This document shows positions 26,374 through 28,325 of a stretch of 28,325 nucleotides of DNA, piece after piece. Location of the stretch: the NCBI GenBank assembly GCA_946481735.1, contig CAMLOU010000039.1, forward strand, positions 1 through 28,325, read 5' to 3'. The position numbers were made by a program, and so were the translations under genes. The DNA is from an uncultured Cellvibrio sp. (GTDB lineage: Bacteria; Pseudomonadota; Gammaproteobacteria; Pseudomonadales; Cellvibrionaceae). Under the pieces are notes generated by a model, which saw only the letters and a program-made list of their open reading frames with translations, had not been told where the DNA came from and made no database searches. Each line of letters starts with the position of its first letter. Position 1 is the first letter of the stretch.

Positions 26374-28325
26374 ATGAGCAAAAAAACCGAAGTGCCACCT
26401 GTGCTGGATATTGATGATATTCCGGTAAATGAATCCGGTAACCAGTCATTTAACGATATCCTCGCCTCCCGACGACGTTTATTACAAGGTGGTTTAAGCG
26501 TGGCCCTCGGTGGGTTTTTATTGCCCGGCCTATCGGCATGCGCGGCGCCGACGCGTCACACATCACAGTTATCACTCGCCGGTGCGATAGGTTTTACCTC
26601 GGTGCCCGTGCAGCAAGCCGCCGATTTTGATCAAGTGACGGTCCCGCCGGGTTACACCGCACGGCCATTTTTTTCCTGGGGCGATGCCGTGGAAAATGGC
26701 GCGGCACCCTGGCGAAAAGACGCCAGTAATAATTGGCAGGAACAAATGCTGCAGGCGGGTCAGAATCACGATGGCATGGCCTATTTTCCCTTTGATGATG
26801 CCGTCAATGATCACGGCTTGCTCGTGATCAATCACGAGTACACCAACCCAACCTTGCATCCCCAGGGACCGACAACGACAGTGGATGAAGCGGGCGTTAT
26901 TCATCGACCGCTTGACGAGGTGAAAAAGGAACAGGCGGCGCATGGCATTAGTGTGATCGAAATCCGGCGTGCTGCGGATGGCCAATGGCAGCGTGTAAAA
27001 CACTCGCGTTTTAACCGTCGTCTCACGGCCAATTCGCCCATGCACTTAACTGGTCCGGCGGCAGGTACTGATCATCTGAAGACTGCAGCCGATCCGACCG
27101 GTACTCGCGTGCTCGGCACCATCAATAATTGTTCGATGGGCGTGACCCCCTGGGGAACCTATCTCACCTGCGAAGAAAACTGGAGCAATTATTTTGTGAA
27201 TCGCGATGCCCGGGATCACGCGCAGCGCGCGACCCATCATCGCTATGGCATCGCCCAGGGTAACAACAGTTACAAATACCAGTGGTCGTCTGTCGATCCC
27301 CGCTTTGATGCAACCCCGCAAAAACAATTGGCGCATGGTGGCTATGTGAATGAGCCGCACCGTTTTGGTTGGGTGGTGGAGATTGATCCTTTCGATCCGC
27401 AATCCACACCCAAAAAACGCACGGCCTTGGGCCGCTTCGCGCGCGAATGCGCCACGCTGTCGGTGGCGGAAGATGGTCGCATGGCGATTTATTCCGGCGA
27501 CGATACGCGCGGTGAATATCTATATAAATTTGTTCCCGACGTGCGTTTTGATCCGAAGAATCCTGATCGTGACTGTCTGGATAAAGGCACCTTGTATGTG
27601 GCGGTTTTTCACAGCGACGGTCGCGGTGAATGGCGCGCACTGGTGCAAGGGCAGGGCGGCTTGACCCCGCGCAATGGTTTCTTTAGCCAAGCTGATGTGC
27701 TGGTCAATACCCGCGGTGCGGCGGATATCCTTGGCGCGACACCCATGGATCGGCCGGAGTGGGTGGCGGTGCATCCGCAGACACGCGAAGCTTACGTGAC
27801 GCTTACCAATAATGTGCTGCGCGGCAAGGTACCGGATCAACCCATCGACGCCGCCAATCCGCGCCGGGAAAATCACCACGGCCAGATTGTGCGCTGGCGC
27901 GAAGCGGACAACGACCCGGGCGCGACCAGCTTTACCTGGGACATTTTCCTGTTGGCAGGCCGACGCGCCGGGGCCGGTGTGCCCAAGCATGAGCAAGGCA
28001 ATATCAATGGCGATATTTTTTCATCACCGGACGGACTTTGGTTTGATCATCAGGGGCGGTTGTGGATCGAGACGGATTTCGATGATGAAGAGCGGCCCTA
28101 TCAGGATATGGGGACCAATCAACTGCTATGCGCCGACCCGGTAACCCGCGAGGTCAGGCGTTTTCTGGTGGGGCCGCGCGGTTGCGAAATTACCGGTCTC
28201 ACGGCCACGCCGGATGGTAAAAGCCTGTGGCTCAATGTCCAGCACCCCGGTATCAGCTATCCTGCCAGCGACGGTAAAACCCGCCCGCGCTCGACAACAG
28301 TCCTGATTACCAAGGATGACGGTGG
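26374..28325 (+). CDS. phoX: PhoX-family alkaline phosphatase (Tat lipoprotein), 3' end outside the window
   Basis: PhoX enzymes (DUF839) are Ca/Fe-dependent phosphomonoesterases exported folded by the Tat system. The visible 650 residues have no stop. The N-terminal twin arginine is SRRRLLQGG (32-40), followed by a hydrophobic run and a lipobox LSAC with Cys56, so it may be a lipoprotein. Family blocks seen are GYTARPFFSWGD, the metal-site NNCSMGVTPWGTYLTCEEN (Cys253, Glu267/Glu268), and VAEDGRMAIYSGDD with YLYKFVP. The usual length is about 650-700 residues, so only a short end is missing. It follows the phytase on the same strand and would release phosphate from its lower inositol phosphates or other esters. 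Confidence 0.92.
   Translation, partial: MSKKTEVPPVLDIDDIPVNESGNQSFNDILASRRRLLQGGLSVALGGFLLPGLSACAAPTRHTSQLSLAGAIGFTSVPVQQAADFDQVTVPPGYTARPFFSWGDAVENGAAPWRKDASNNWQEQMLQAGQNHDGMAYFPFDDAVNDHGLLVINHEYTNPTLHPQGPTTTVDEAGVIHRPLDEVKKEQAAHGISVIEIRRAADGQWQRVKHSRFNRRLTANSPMHLTGPAAGTDHLKTAADPTGTRVLGTINNCSMGVTPWGTYLTCEENWSNYFVNRDARDHAQRATHHRYGIAQGNNSYKYQWSSVDPRFDATPQKQLAHGGYVNEPHRFGWVVEIDPFDPQSTPKKRTALGRFARECATLSVAEDGRMAIYSGDDTRGEYLYKFVPDVRFDPKNPDRDCLDKGTLYVAVFHSDGRGEWRALVQGQGGLTPRNGFFSQADVLVNTRGAADILGATPMDRPEWVAVHPQTREAYVTLTNNVLRGKVPDQPIDAANPRRENHHGQIVRWREADNDPGATSFTWDIFLLAGRRAGAGVPKHEQGNINGDIFSSPDGLWFDHQGRLWIETDFDDEERPYQDMGTNQLLCADPVTREVRRFLVGPRGCEITGLTATPDGKSLWLNVQHPGISYPASDGKTRPRSTTVLITKDDG

Noticed and set aside
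15627..28325. Integrative element at tRNA-Leu
   Set aside because: No integrase, no direct repeat of the tRNA 3' end and no mobile genes are visible; only the synteny break supports it.
1..28325. CRISPR array, prophage or insertion sequence
   Set aside because: No regular repeats, transposase or phage genes are seen in the window.

Overview
The window reads as chromosome of a gammaproteobacterium of the Pseudomonas/Cellvibrio type. RpoA, RpsD, FtsH and UvrA all look pseudomonad-like. The gene order rpsK-rpsD-rpoA-rplQ, then uvrA <> yajR-ssb, then yhbY <> ftsH-folP-glmM-tpiA-secG-tRNA-Leu(GAG), is the usual backbone of that group. The genus (Cellvibrio-like) is an inference from protein flavour and gene order only; no 16S is present.

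Region 1 (1-2240) is the 3' end of the alpha ribosomal-protein operon (rpsK end, rpsD, rpoA, rplQ), closed by a strong intrinsic terminator. Region 2 (2288-7405) holds uvrA on the minus strand, divergent from the YajR-type transporter and ssb. Region 3 (7430-9235) is a divergent pair: a short-chain dehydrogenase and an AraC-type regulator. Region 4 (9282-15761) is housekeeping: yhbY (minus), then ftsH, folP, glmM, tpiA, secG and tRNA-Leu(GAG). The rlmE gene normally found between yhbY and ftsH is absent, and the rimP-nusA-infB block expected after tRNA-Leu is replaced by other genes.

Region 5 (15811-19006) holds a DTW-domain tRNA-modification gene, a type II NADH dehydrogenase and a Gfo/Idh/MocA oxidoreductase. 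Region 6 (19124-28325) is the most interesting part and looks like a phosphate-starvation, phytate-use module. On the right are a TonB-dependent receptor, a tandem-propeller phytase and a PhoX-type alkaline phosphatase cut by the window end. On the left, divergently transcribed, are a membrane GGDEF-like protein with a degenerate active site (AGDRF) but an intact I-site (RRCD), and an AraC-type regulator. The 439-bp control region between the two arms holds two candidate Pho boxes, one facing each arm; the leftward one differs from the E. coli phoA box, as I recall that sequence, at one of 18 positions.

The proposed working picture is inference. Under phosphate limitation PhoB would switch on both arms. 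The receptor would import phytate or its breakdown products across the outer membrane, and the phytase and PhoX would release phosphate outside or in the periplasm. The GGDEF-like protein and AraC regulator would tie this to c-di-GMP or another local signal.
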